Source: Gammaproteobacteria bacterium (GTDB taxonomy: Bacteria > Pseudomonadota > Gammaproteobacteria > Xanthomonadales > Rhodanobacteraceae). From it: a DNA stretch of 33,598 bases. A program made the translations under genes and the position numbers. Numbering within the stretch: the stretch's first letter is position 1; every line of letters starts with the position of its first letter. The stretch is taken from positions 1-33,598 of the forward strand of contig JAJPHQ010000026.1 of the NCBI GenBank assembly GCA_021325195.1, read 5' to 3'. Of the stretch, positions 8,322 to 18,886 are shown piece after piece. The notes beneath the pieces are model-generated. The model ran no database searches and was not told the origin of the DNA. It saw only the letters and a program-made list of their open reading frames with translations.

Positions 8322-9524
8322 GTGCGCACCGATCTGCTGCAAGCGCTGGCGGCGCGCGTCGCCGAACGCGAACGCGCGGGATTGCTGCGCCGCGTGCGCA
8401 CGCTGAATGCCGCGCGCGGCGTGCGCGTCATGATCGACGGCCGCGAATTGCTCAACTTCTGCAGCAACGATTACCTGGGCCTCGCGCAGGAACCGCGCAT
8501 CGTCGCGGCCCTGCAAAAGACCGCGAACGCTTGCGGCGTCGGCAGCACCGCGGCGCATCTGGTGTGCGGGCATCGCCGCGAACACGCGCAACTGGAAGAC
8601 GTCCTGTGCGAGTGGACGGGTCGCGAGGCCGCGCTGCTGTTCTCGTCCGGCTGGCTGGCCAATCTGGGCACGCTGCAGGCATTACTGGATCGCGCTGGCG
8701 TTTGCATCCAGGACAAGCTCAATCACGCCAGCCTGCTGGATGCGGCGCAACTCGCGGGTGCCACGTTGAAGCGCTATCCGCACAACGACGTCGAAGGCGC
8801 GGCGCGGCAACTCGCGGGCGCCCCGGAGCAACCCGCGCTGGTCGCGACCGATGGCGTGTTCAGCATGGACGGCGATGTCGCTCCCCTGCGCGAACTCGCG
8901 GCGTTGTGCCGGCGCGAAGGCGCGCCGTTGATGGTCGATGACGCGCACGGGCTGGGCGTGCTGGGCGCGCACGGCGCGGGCAGCGTGGCCGAAGCCGGCC
9001 TGGCGCAGGACGAGGTGCCGGTGCTGATGGCGACACTGGGCAAGGCCTTGGGCTGCGCGGGCGCATTCGTCGCAGGCAGCCGCGCGCTGATCGAGGGACT
9101 CACGCAGTTCGCGCGCACCTTCGTCTATACCACCGCGATGCCTCCCGCGCTGGCTGCGGCCGCATGCGAGGCGGCGCGGATCGCGCGTGCAGAGGACTGG
9201 CGCCGCGCAAAGCTGCAAGCACTGATCGCGCGCTTCCGCGCGGGCGCCGCGCAACTCGGCCTGCCGCTGATGGATTCGCGCACCGCGATCCAGCCCGTCG
9301 TGCTGGGCGATGCCGATCGTACCGTCGCCGCATCGCGTGTGCTGGAGCGAAAGGGTTTCCTTGTCGCCGCGATCCGCCCGCCCACGGTGCCGCAGGGCAG
9401 GGCGCGCCTGCGCGTCACGCTCTCGGCGGCACACGAGGAAGAAGATGTCGATCGGTTGCTGGATGCGCTGGCGCTGGAAGCGGCCAGCGAAAAGTCGCCG
9501 GGCCCCGGGTTCCGGTCGCGATAA
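8322..9524 (+). CDS. bioF: 8-amino-7-oxononanoate synthase
   Basis: A PLP-dependent alpha-oxoamine synthase (400 residues) condensing pimeloyl-ACP with alanine to give KAPA, the first ring-forming step of biotin synthesis. Family motifs in order: NFCSNDYLGLA (about 45-55), the substrate-binding HASLLD at 135-140, SMDGD at 181-185, the PLP-nitrogen-binding DDAHGLG at 206-212, and the Schiff-base lysine K241 in ATLGKALGCAGA. The start is GTG at 8322, three bases after the bioB stop, which implies translational coupling. Length is slightly above the usual ~385 because of a short C-terminal tail. Confidence 0.96.
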   Translation: MRTDLLQALAARVAERERAGLLRRVRTLNAARGVRVMIDGRELLNFCSNDYLGLAQEPRIVAALQKTANACGVGSTAAHLVCGHRREHAQLEDVLCEWTGREAALLFSSGWLANLGTLQALLDRAGVCIQDKLNHASLLDAAQLAGATLKRYPHNDVEGAARQLAGAPEQPALVATDGVFSMDGDVAPLRELAALCRREGAPLMVDDAHGLGVLGAHGAGSVAEAGLAQDEVPVLMATLGKALGCAGAFVAGSRALIEGLTQFARTFVYTTAMPPALAAAACEAARIARAEDWRRAKLQALIARFRAGAAQLGLPLMDSRTAIQPVVLGDADRTVAASRVLERKGFLVAAIRPPTVPQGRARLRVTLSAAHEEEDVDRLLDALALEAASEKSPGPGFRSR

Positions 9525-9572
9525 AGCCGCGGTCGGCTCGGAATGTCGAAGGTTGTTACGATTCCCGATAGA

Positions 9573-9645
9573 CTCGCCGCATCCTGCGGCTCGCCCTTCG
9601 GGTCATCGGCTACGCCGATGTTCGCTCCGGCGTCCTGCCTCCGCA
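9573..9645. repeat. Palindromic intergenic element between bioF and bioH
   Basis: The 137-bp gap between bioF and bioH holds a chain of short hairpins: GCCGCA-TCC-TGCGGC at 9576-9590, CCC-TTC-GGG at 9594-9602, and a perfect 7-bp stem CATCGGC-TAC-GCCGATG at 9604-9620, followed by a C-rich tail. This is the look of a dispersed REP-like intergenic repeat rather than a promoter. Other copies would lie outside this window, so family membership is inference. It interrupts an otherwise tightly packed operon and could affect bioH-bioC expression. Confidence 0.45.
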
Positions 9646-9661
9646 GTCCGATTCCCGCTCT

Positions 9662-10438
9662 ATGTCCGGACTTTTCATCCGCACCGAAGGCCAAGGTGAC
9701 CGCCGCCTCGTGCTGCTGCACGGCTGGGCGATGCACGGCGGCGTGTTCGCGCCGTTGACCGACGCCTTGCGCGAGCGCTGCACCCTGCACGTCGTCGATC
9801 TGCCCGGTCACGGCCGCTCGCGCGATGCGGCGGTTTCGCTGCAGCCGGCGGAATGCGCGCGCGCGATCGCTGCGCAAACACCGCCGGCCGTGTGGCTGGG
9901 CTGGTCGCTGGGCGGCCTGTATGCCTTGCAGGCCGCGCTGGATTTTCCCGAACAGGTGCAGGGCCTCGCGATGCTGTGCGCCTCGCCGCGCTTCGTGCGC
10001 GGCGACGGCTGGCTGCACGCGGTGTCGCCGGAAATCCTGCAGGACTTCGGACGCGATCTCGAAACCGACTACGAGGGCACGCTGGAACGTTTCCTGGCGC
10101 TGGAAGCGCTGGGCAGCGACTGCGCGCAGGCCGACCTGCGCCGCTTGCGCGCCGACACCTTCAGCAACCATCCGCCCGATGTGCGCGCGCTGTGCGAAGG
10201 GCTGGAGGTGCTGGAACGCACCGACCTGCGTGCGCGCGTGCCGCAGCTCACGCAATCCAGCGTGTGGATCGCCGGCCGCCGCGACCGGCTGGTCCCGTGG
10301 CAGGCGATGCAATGGAGTGCCGACCGATGCGGCGGCACGTTCACCTGCATCGCCGGCGGCGGCCACGCGCCGTTCCTGGGCCACACCGTCGAAGTCATGG
10401 CGGCGTTGCGGCCGCTGCTGGAAACGGGTTCGGCATGA
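9662..10438 (+). CDS. bioH: Pimeloyl-[ACP] methyl ester esterase
   Basis: An alpha/beta-hydrolase (258 residues) that removes the methyl group from pimeloyl-ACP methyl ester, ending the BioC-BioH route to the pimelate moiety of biotin. The oxyanion motif is LVLLHGWAMHGGVF (16-29). The nucleophile elbow is GWSLG with Ser82, a typical BioH elbow. The acid is probably Asp208 (AGRRDRLVPW) and the base His235 (GGGHAPFLGH). The stop overlaps the bioC start in an ATGA junction, which supports coupled translation and the BioH call over a generic hydrolase. Confidence 0.95.
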   Translation: MSGLFIRTEGQGDRRLVLLHGWAMHGGVFAPLTDALRERCTLHVVDLPGHGRSRDAAVSLQPAECARAIAAQTPPAVWLGWSLGGLYALQAALDFPEQVQGLAMLCASPRFVRGDGWLHAVSPEILQDFGRDLETDYEGTLERFLALEALGSDCAQADLRRLRADTFSNHPPDVRALCEGLEVLERTDLRARVPQLTQSSVWIAGRRDRLVPWQAMQWSADRCGGTFTCIAGGGHAPFLGHTVEVMAALRPLLETGSA

Positions 10439-11316
10439 GTCCGTTCGAACTGGACCGGCGCCACGTGCAGCAGGCGTTCGCCCGCGCGGCGCGCGGCTAC
10501 GAACGCCACGATGCGCTGCAACGCGAGGTGCAGACACGCCTGCTGGAACGCCTGGATTACTGGCGGGGCACGCCGTCGGTGGTGCTCGACGTCGGCTGCG
10601 GCACCGGCCGCGGGGCGGCACTGCTGAAGCGACGCTGGCCGCGCGCGCAGGTGATCGCGCTGGACCTGGTGCTGCCGATGCTGCGCGTGGCGCGCCGTCA
10701 TGCCGGCTGGCTGAAGTCGTTCGCGCGCGTCAACGCCGATGCACGTGCGCTGCCGCTGCCCGACCGCAGCGTGGACGTGCTGCACTCCAGCCTGTGCATC
10801 CAGTGGTGCGAGGAACCGCGGCCGCTGTTCGCGGAATTCGCGCGGGTGCTGAAACCGGACGGGTTCCTCGCGCTGGCCACCTTCGGACCGGACACGCTGC
10901 GTGAATTGCGCGCGGCCTGGGCCGCGGCCGATGCCGGACATCCGCACGTGTCGCGTTTCCTGGACATGCATGATCTCGCCGACGCCGCGCTGGCCGCGGG
11001 GCTGCGCGACCCGGTCGCGGACGTCGATCACCTGGTGACGCACTACGCTTCGCCGCGGGACCTGTTGCGCGAATTGAAGGGACTGGGTGCCACCAACGCC
11101 GACGCCGCGCGCGAACGGGGCCTGACCGGCAAGGCGCGCTTCGCGCGCATGCTGGCGCACTACGAAGCCCTGCGCGGCCCGCGCGGCGTGCCCGCGACCT
11201 GGGAAGTGATCGAGCTGCACGCCTTCGGCGCGCCGGAAGGCCAGCCGCGCCGCACGGCCGGCGGCGAGGTCGCGGCGTTTCCGGTCGAACGGCTGCGCGG
11301 TTCGCGGCGGGGCTGA
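10435..11316 (+). CDS. bioC: Malonyl-[ACP] O-methyltransferase
   Basis: A class-I SAM methyltransferase (293 residues) that methylates malonyl-ACP so that fatty-acid enzymes can build the pimeloyl chain; BioH later removes the methyl. SAM motif I is VLDVGCGTG at 50-58, followed by the acidic strand VIALDL and the family signature SSLCIQWCEEPRPLFAEFARVLKPDG. The ATG at 10435 overlaps the bioH stop by 4 bp (ATGA). It is the last gene of the biotin operon and ends 3 bp before the convergent tag gene, with no obvious hairpin terminator between them. Confidence 0.95.
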   Translation: MSPFELDRRHVQQAFARAARGYERHDALQREVQTRLLERLDYWRGTPSVVLDVGCGTGRGAALLKRRWPRAQVIALDLVLPMLRVARRHAGWLKSFARVNADARALPLPDRSVDVLHSSLCIQWCEEPRPLFAEFARVLKPDGFLALATFGPDTLRELRAAWAAADAGHPHVSRFLDMHDLADAALAAGLRDPVADVDHLVTHYASPRDLLRELKGLGATNADAARERGLTGKARFARMLAHYEALRGPRGVPATWEVIELHAFGAPEGQPRRTAGGEVAAFPVERLRGSRRG

Positions 11317-11319
11317 GCT

Positions 11320-11906
11320 TCAGCCGTCCGCACACGCCCGGTGCCGGAAGCAGCCGACCAGGTGATCGTTCACCATCCCGGTCGCCTGCATGAAGGCGTA
11401 GCAGATGGTGCTGCCCACGAAGCGGAAACCGCGCCGCTTGAGTTCGCGGCTCATCCGGTCGGAAAGCTCCGTGCTGGCCGGCACCTCGCCCGGGCTGCGC
11501 CAGCGGTTGACGATCGGCTTGCCATCCACGAACGACCACAGGAACGCATCCAGGCTGCCGAACGCCTCGATCGCTTCCAGCGCGGCGATCGCGTTGTCGC
11601 GTGCGGCGGCGATCTTCAGGCGATTGCGGATGATCCCGGGATCACGCAGCAGGCGGTCCAGGTCGCGCTGTTTCAGCGCGGCCACGCGCGCGATGTCGAA
11701 GCCCAGGAACGCCCGGCGCGATAGGCGTCGCGACGCGCCAGGATGGTGCGCCACGACAGTCCCGCCTGCGCGCCTTCGAGACACAGGAACTCGAACAGTG
11801 CGCGGTCGTCGTGCCGGGGCACGCCCCACTCGCGGTCGTGGTAGTCGCGCATCAGGGCATCGCTGCCGTCGGCCCAGGGGCAGCGTCGCACGGCGGGTTC
11901 TTGCAT
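11320..11906 (-). pseudogene. tag: 3-methyladenine DNA glycosylase I, frameshifted
   Basis: A Tag-family base-excision glycosylase removing 3-methyladenine, split over two reading frames. The N-terminal part from the ATG at 11906 has MQEPAVRRCPWADG and YHDREWGVP (zinc Cys and His), then runs to WRTILARRDAYR. The family continuation RRAFLGFDIARVAALKQRDL is in the next frame and runs to the stop at 11320, ending NDHLVGCFRH, with the second zinc His and Cys. The span is 587 bp, one short of 196 codons. One base is therefore missing, between about 11711 and 11723 in a GC-rich stretch. Total length (~195) matches the family (~190). Every motif is otherwise intact, so a sequencing error or a very recent mutation are both possible. 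Confidence 0.85.
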
Positions 11907-11918
11907 GTGCCGGAATGT

Positions 11919-11946
11919 AGCGCAACACGCTTGCACGTGTTGCGCT
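11919..11946. other. Perfect 11-bp inverted repeat upstream of tag
   Basis: AGCGCAACACG and its exact complement are separated by the 6-nt loop CTTGCA. The element lies between the 3' end of the beta-propeller gene and the start of tag, both on the minus strand. No T-run follows on either strand, so it is a weak candidate for an intrinsic terminator. It may be an operator or an mRNA stabilising hairpin. Confidence 0.45.
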
Positions 11947-11970
11947 CGACGCGACGAACCGCACCGGCGA

Positions 11971-13026
11971 TCAGCTGCCGGTCCGTCCCGCCACCACCAG
12001 GATCGTGAAGCTGCCGGGCTTCACCGTCGGCCGCGGATGCGGTTGCTGCGCCGTGGGCGCCGGGCGCGGACCGAACTCGGCCGCCGACAGGAAAATGTCA
12101 CCGCTGGTTTCGTCCAGCGCCATCGTGCGCGCGCTCTTCTGCGTCGGCACATTCGCGAGCACGCGGTAATGATCCGGATCGTCCTCGTGCACGACGGTGA
12201 GCGTGCCGCTTTCGCCGTTGGAGCTGAACACCAGCTGCCGCTGCGGATCGAAACACGCGGCGTCGGGGCCCTCGCCGATCGGCACGCTGGCGACGGGCTT
12301 GCCGTTGCCGGCGTCGGTGACCGCCATCACCTTGTTCTGGCAGACCGAGAACAGCCGCTGGTGCGCGACGTCGATCGCGAGGCCGGATGGGGAATCGCAA
12401 TCCTTCACCGGCCACGTCGCGGTGACTTTCATCGCTGCCGGATCGATTTCGGCCAGTTCGTCCCTGCTCTCGATGTTGTCGAACACGTGGCCGTGTCCGT
12501 CGCTGACCGCAAATTCCGGCCGGCCCGGCAACGCGACGTGGCCGAGCAGCTTGCCGCTTTTCGCGTCGATCACACTGGCGTCGTTGCTGCCGCCGTTGAA
12601 CGTGAACACGCGATGCGAGTACGGGTCGTACAGGATCGCATCGGGATTCTTCGCGCCGACGGCGACGGTTTGCAGCGTTTTCAGCGAGGCAAGATCGAAC
12701 ACGGTCACGGTGTCGGCACGCCCGTTGCTGATGAAGCCGCGCCCCAGATCGTCGGCAATCGCGATGCCGTGCACGCCGGACAGTCCGTCGATCTCGCCCA
12801 CTCGCTTGCCGTTGCGCGCATCCAGCACGATCACCCGGTCGGAACGGCTGACGTACAGGTGCCGCGACGCCTGATCGATCGCGAGGTAATCCCAGCCGCC
12901 CGCGCCGCCGATCGCGTAGCGTTGCGCCACGTGCCATGAACCGGTGGCCGCGGGCGCCGCCGGTGCCGTGCCGGCCGCCAGCAGGCACCACGCACCCGCA
13001 CCCACCACCGCGCAGAGCCTTTTCAT
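11971..13026 (-). CDS. Secreted YVTN/YncE-like beta-propeller protein
   Basis: A 351-residue exported protein. A signal peptide (MKRLCAVVGAGAWCLLAAGT, then an Ala-Pro-rich cleavage region) is followed by repeated blades of about 40-45 residues with the pattern 'HLYVSRSD-VIVLDARNGKRVGEI', 'GFISNGRADTVTVFDLASLK' and 'RVFTFNGGSNDASVIDAKSGK'. This is the YVTN/YncE type of seven-bladed propeller. No catalytic residues or metal motif are evident, so the role (binding or scaffold in the periplasm) is unknown. The start at 13026 has GGAGG about 13 nt upstream and gives a proper signal peptide; an ATG ten codons earlier does not. Confidence 0.8.
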   Translation of the reverse strand: MKRLCAVVGAGAWCLLAAGTAPAAPAATGSWHVAQRYAIGGAGGWDYLAIDQASRHLYVSRSDRVIVLDARNGKRVGEIDGLSGVHGIAIADDLGRGFISNGRADTVTVFDLASLKTLQTVAVGAKNPDAILYDPYSHRVFTFNGGSNDASVIDAKSGKLLGHVALPGRPEFAVSDGHGHVFDNIESRDELAEIDPAAMKVTATWPVKDCDSPSGLAIDVAHQRLFSVCQNKVMAVTDAGNGKPVASVPIGEGPDAACFDPQRQLVFSSNGESGTLTVVHEDDPDHYRVLANVPTQKSARTMALDETSGDIFLSAAEFGPRPAPTAQQPHPRPTVKPGSFTILVVAGRTGS

Positions 13027-13099
13027 CGCCTGATCCCTCCGCGTCACCGGACGCAAACCGTTGCACTATCCTGCGCGTTTCTTTGCGAACGCTTAATAA

Positions 13100-13993
13100 A
13101 TGCCACCGCATGCCCGCCCGCCCGAGCGCGCCGCCTGGATCGCGCTGCTGATCCTCACGGTGATCTGGAGCCTCAACTGGACCGTGATGAAGGCCGCGAT
13201 GGCGTATGCGGGGCCGTTCACCTTCAGCGCGATGCGCTACGTGATCGGCACCGTGGTGTTGTTCCTGCTGCTTGCTCTGCGGCGCGAATCGCTGCAGCCG
13301 CCGCCGCTCGCACCCACGCTCCTGATCGGCCTGACCCAGACCACCGGCTTCCAGGCGCTGGCGCAATGGGCGCTGGTCGCGGGCGGCGCCGGCAAGACCG
13401 CGCTGTTCGCCTACACCATGCCGTTCTGGGTGGTGCCACTGGCGTGGTGGTGGCTGCACGAAAAGCCGGGCGCGCGGCAATGGACCGCGATCGTGCTGGC
13501 CGCGGCGGGCTTCGTGTGCGTGATCGAACCCTGGCGCAGGCTGGGCAGTCCGCGCAGCATCGTGCTGGCGGTGATGGCGGGACTGTGCTGGGCGATCGGC
13601 ACCGTGATCGCCAAGCGCCTGTTCAGGCGCGGCGAGATCAAGCCGCTGTCGCTGACCGCGTGGCAGATGCTGTTCGGCACACTGGGACTGCTCGTGCTGC
13701 CGCTGCTGATCCACGAACGTCCGGTGGCGTGGGATGCGCCCTTCATCGGCGCGCTGCTGTACAACGGGCTGCTGTCGTCCGGCGTGTGCTGGGCGCTGTG
13801 GCTGCTGATCGTGCAGCGTCTGCCGACCCACGTGGCCGGCTTGACCAGCCTCGCGGTGCCGATCGCGGGCGTGCTGTTTGCATGGGGCCTGCTGGCGGAA
13901 CGGCCTTCCGGCGCCGAATGGGCAGGCATCGTGCTGATCGGGATCGCCCTGCTGAGCCTGAACTTCGGGGCGTATCGAGGCAAGCCTGCATGA
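13100..13993 (+). CDS. EamA/DMT-family transporter
   Basis: An inner-membrane drug/metabolite-superfamily transporter of 297 residues with about ten predicted transmembrane helices arranged as two EamA repeats. The first repeat begins IALLILTVIWSLNWTVMKAA and the second near IVLAVMAGLCWAIGTVIAKR. It probably exports metabolites or amino acids, but specificity cannot be read from the sequence. The ATG at 13100 is in an A/T-rich context with little ribosome-site signal. It is divergent from the propeller gene. The 277 bp after its stop, up to the dehydrogenase gene, hold no gene I can support. Confidence 0.85.
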   Translation: MPPHARPPERAAWIALLILTVIWSLNWTVMKAAMAYAGPFTFSAMRYVIGTVVLFLLLALRRESLQPPPLAPTLLIGLTQTTGFQALAQWALVAGGAGKTALFAYTMPFWVVPLAWWWLHEKPGARQWTAIVLAAAGFVCVIEPWRRLGSPRSIVLAVMAGLCWAIGTVIAKRLFRRGEIKPLSLTAWQMLFGTLGLLVLPLLIHERPVAWDAPFIGALLYNGLLSSGVCWALWLLIVQRLPTHVAGLTSLAVPIAGVLFAWGLLAERPSGAEWAGIVLIGIALLSLNFGAYRGKPA

Positions 13994-14270
13994 GCCGCTT
14001 TGCCGCCCGGGCACCGATGATCGCAGGGCGCACGCCGGAGGTCTTGCCGGCTGCGTGACCGGGACGCGCAACGCAGCGAGCGCGTGGCGTCCGGACACAA
14101 CCCTGCCGCCCGGACTTGTCTCGACACACCCCTGCCCGCCTGTCAGCATAGCCGCCCGATCTGTTACGGTTCATTCGAACCGGTGCATGCTGGCGCGCCC
14201 CGCTGGCGCCCGATTCGCCGGCACGCCACCGCATCCACGCCAAGCCCGTTCCGTCCGACTGGAGATCATC

Positions 14271-15563
<1,293 letters not shown>

Positions 15564-15572
15564 GGCGGCCCC

Positions 15573-16567
<995 letters not shown>

Positions 16568-16580
<13 letters not shown>

Positions 16581-17353
16581 GAGGCCTGGGCCCGCTGCCG
16601 GCGCGCGTGCCACCACGCCCGCACGGCGTATTCGACGCCGCCGATCAACTCGTGCAGCGCGACGCCCGCCCTCTGGACCGACTGGCCCTGCGGAATGAAC
16701 GCCCCCGGCCAGAGCTGCAGGCGTGCGCTCGGCAAATCGCTGGGCCACGCGCAAGGCGCGAAGCCCCATGCCCGGAACGCAGCCAGTGCACGCGGCAGAT
16801 GCATGCCCGAACTCACCAGCCAGATCCGTCTGGGCACGCGCGGCGACAGCGCCGCGACATCCTGCGCGTTCTCCCAGGTGTTGCGCGAGCGGTCCTCGAT
16901 CTCGATGGAGGACTCCGGAACGCCCATCCGCGTGGCCAGGTCCGCCATCGGCACGGCCTCGCGTATCCGCCAGCCGCCGCCGCCCACGATCACCAGGCGC
17001 GCGTCGGGTATCCGCCGCCACAACGCCACGCCCGCGAACAGCCTTTGCAGGCTGCTCTGGTGCAGGGCGCCGTAATCATCGGGTGAACGGGGCGGGTACT
17101 CGAACCCTCCCGCCAGCACCACGATGGTGGTGGGCACGGGCGCCGCGCAGGTGCGCGCCGGCGGTACGCGCGCCTCCAGCATGCGCGCCAGCGTGTCGGC
17201 GCCCAGCGGCGTCATCACCGCCACCAGCAGCACCTCGATCACGATGGCCGCCCAGCGCACGCCGCCCGGCAGTCTGGCCCAGAACACCGCGAGCAACACC
17301 AGCAGCACCAGCGCACAAGGCAGCGGAGACGTGGCGTAGATCGGAAACGACAT
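16568..17353 (-). CDS. YdcF/ElyC-like DUF218 membrane protein
   Basis: A 261-residue protein with two N-terminal transmembrane helices (about 10-26 and 33-48) and a DUF218 domain. The domain has [14 protein letters not shown] near 75-88, the basic and Gly-rich [10 protein letters not shown], and the family motif [11 protein letters not shown] (about 151-161). E. coli members ElyC and SanA act in envelope integrity and YdcF is uncharacterised, so an envelope or polysaccharide role is inferred here from the context. It lies 24 bp downstream of galE on the same strand, so the two probably form one operon. Confidence 0.8.
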
Positions 17354-17377
17354 GCGCAGGTCCGGCCGGAGCAGATG

Positions 17378-18388
17378 CTAGCCCGCACCGGCCGCGAGCT
17401 TGCGCTCCCACGCCAGGGAGGTGCGCGCGATGAAATCCAGATCGTCGTGGCGGGGCTGCCAGCCGAGCACCTGACGGATCCTGTCCGAAACCGCGATCAG
17501 CGACGGCGGATCCCCCGCACGCCGTGGTTCCTCGACGAACGGCACCGGCGCGCCGTGCGCGCGCCCGACGGCTTCCAGCACTTCGCGTACGGAATAGCCG
17601 TGTCCGTAGCCGCAGTTGAGGGTGGTCGAGGCGCCGCCGTCGCGCAAATAGCGCAGCGCATCCAGATGCGCGCGCGCCAAGTCATCGACGTGGATGTAAT
17701 CGCGCACGCCCGTTCCGTCCGGCGTGTCGTAGTCGGTGCCGAAGATGGAAAGCCGCGGACGCTTGCCCAGCGCGGCTTCGCAGGCGACCTTGACCAGCAG
17801 CGTCGCGTTCTTCGTGGATTGTCCGATGCGGCCCGCGGGATCGCAGCCGGCGACATTGAAATAACGCAGCGCGACGTAACGCGGACCGCCCGCGGCGGCC
17901 AGATCGCGCAGCATCCACTCGCTCATCAGCTTGGACGTGCCGTAGGGATTGATCGGCGCGGTGGCGGTGTCCTCGCTGGCCCGGCCGCCCTCGGGAATGC
18001 CGTACACCGCCGCGGTCGAGGAAAACACGAAGTGCCGGATGCCCGCATCCCGGCAGCATTCCAGCAGGTTGCGCGTGGCGCAGGTGTTGTTGCCGTAGTA
18101 GCGCAGCGGATCGGCCACCGATTCCGGCACGATGGTGCGCGCGGCGAAGTGCATCACGGTATCGACGCCATGCCCGCGCAGCACCTGCGACACCAGCGCC
18201 CGGTCGCCCACGTTGCCCACCACCAGGTCCGCGCCGAGCACCGCCTCGCGGAAACCGGTGGAAAGATCATCCAGCACGACGACCCGTTCGCCCGCCTCCA
18301 CCAGTTGCAGCACCACGTGGCTGCCGATGTAACCGGCGCCGCCGGTGACCAGGATGGCGCGCTGCGCGGGCCTCTGCGGTGTGTTCAC
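17378..18388 (-). CDS. galE: UDP-glucose 4-epimerase
   Basis: A 336-residue extended SDR that interconverts UDP-glucose and UDP-galactose (possibly also the N-acetyl forms), feeding polysaccharide synthesis. The NAD motif is TGGAGYIGSH (GGAGYIG at 16-22). FSSTAAVYG carries the catalytic Thr/Ser, and NPYGTSK has Tyr149 and Lys153. RYFNVAGCDPAGRIG and GVRDYIHVDDLA are GalE signatures. The GTG at 18388 is preferred because GGGAG sits 6 nt upstream. An in-frame ATG at 18430 adds 14 residues but has no comparable ribosome site. It is divergent from the first PEP-CTERM gene and upstream of the YdcF-like gene. Confidence 0.92.
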   Translation of the reverse strand: MNTPQRPAQRAILVTGGAGYIGSHVVLQLVEAGERVVVLDDLSTGFREAVLGADLVVGNVGDRALVSQVLRGHGVDTVMHFAARTIVPESVADPLRYYGNNTCATRNLLECCRDAGIRHFVFSSTAAVYGIPEGGRASEDTATAPINPYGTSKLMSEWMLRDLAAAGGPRYVALRYFNVAGCDPAGRIGQSTKNATLLVKVACEAALGKRPRLSIFGTDYDTPDGTGVRDYIHVDDLARAHLDALRYLRDGGASTTLNCGYGHGYSVREVLEAVGRAHGAPVPFVEEPRRAGDPPSLIAVSDRIRQVLGWQPRHDDLDFIARTSLAWERKLAAGAG

Positions 18389-18742
18389 TTGTGCTCCCTT
18401 GCGCAGGTCCGCCGCGGAAACATCCGGCACGGCAAGGCCTGCCGGCCTGATGCGGATCCAAGGGTTGCATGGTACTCAAATGCCCTGCGCGTTCACACCC
18501 TCGACGAGAAGCGCGGCAGCGCTGCCGGAGGCGGGGTCATCGAGGCGCCCGGATGCCGCACGCCCTCGACAAACATGCAACGGCTCGTGCGTGGCCCGGG
18601 CTTCAATGGTGCCCGGCTTGACCTCGATACGCTCTCCAGCAGTTTTTTGAAGAAGCGCGGTCCTGCATTTTTCCAACGTCGCGAGTCCGCTTCGAGTTTC
18701 GATCGTGTCATCTCCGGTGGATTTACGGCCGTCCGGCAAACC
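18389..18742. other. Intergenic region between galE and PEP-CTERM gene 1, no gene seen
   Basis: This is the left part of a 498-bp divergent gap. Short frames exist on both strands but none has a credible start, ribosome site or family likeness. It presumably carries the galE promoter on the minus strand, which I could not place. It becomes less GC-rich towards the right, where the enhancer and sigma-54 promoter of the PEP-CTERM gene begin. Confidence 0.5.
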
Positions 18743-18763
18743 GTCGAAGGGTTTTACGTTTTC
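18743..18763 (+). promoter_or_regulatory. Candidate PrsR upstream activating site, PEP-CTERM gene 1
   Basis: GTCGAA, five bases, then TTACGTTTTC. The same element occurs upstream of the other two PEP-CTERM genes (28495-28515 and 29812-29832, minus strand). Its TTAC starts at 18754, exactly 69 nt before the first G of the -24 element (18823), as in the other two. It has weak dyad symmetry (CGAA facing TTTTC). I infer it to be the enhancer bound by the PrsR activator. Confidence 0.75.
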
Positions 18764-18820
18764 ATGGTTTTTCCGAATCTGCCCAACAGCCAATTGATTG
18801 AATCATCGCGATTTGTTGCC

Positions 18821-18837
18821 TTGGCACAAGGAATGCT
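18821..18837 (+). promoter_or_regulatory. Sigma-54 (-24/-12) promoter, PEP-CTERM gene 1
   Basis: TTGGCACAAGGAATGCT matches the RpoN consensus YTGGCACGRNNNTTGCW at the GG and GC dinucleotides with the obligatory 10-nt gap (GG 18823-18824, GC 18835-18836). Transcription should begin near 18847, giving a leader of about 40 nt to the ATG at 18887. Confidence 0.85.
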
Positions 18838-18886
18838 TATTAACGCCGGTCGGAAAGACGACATCACGAACCGGGGAGAACATCAC

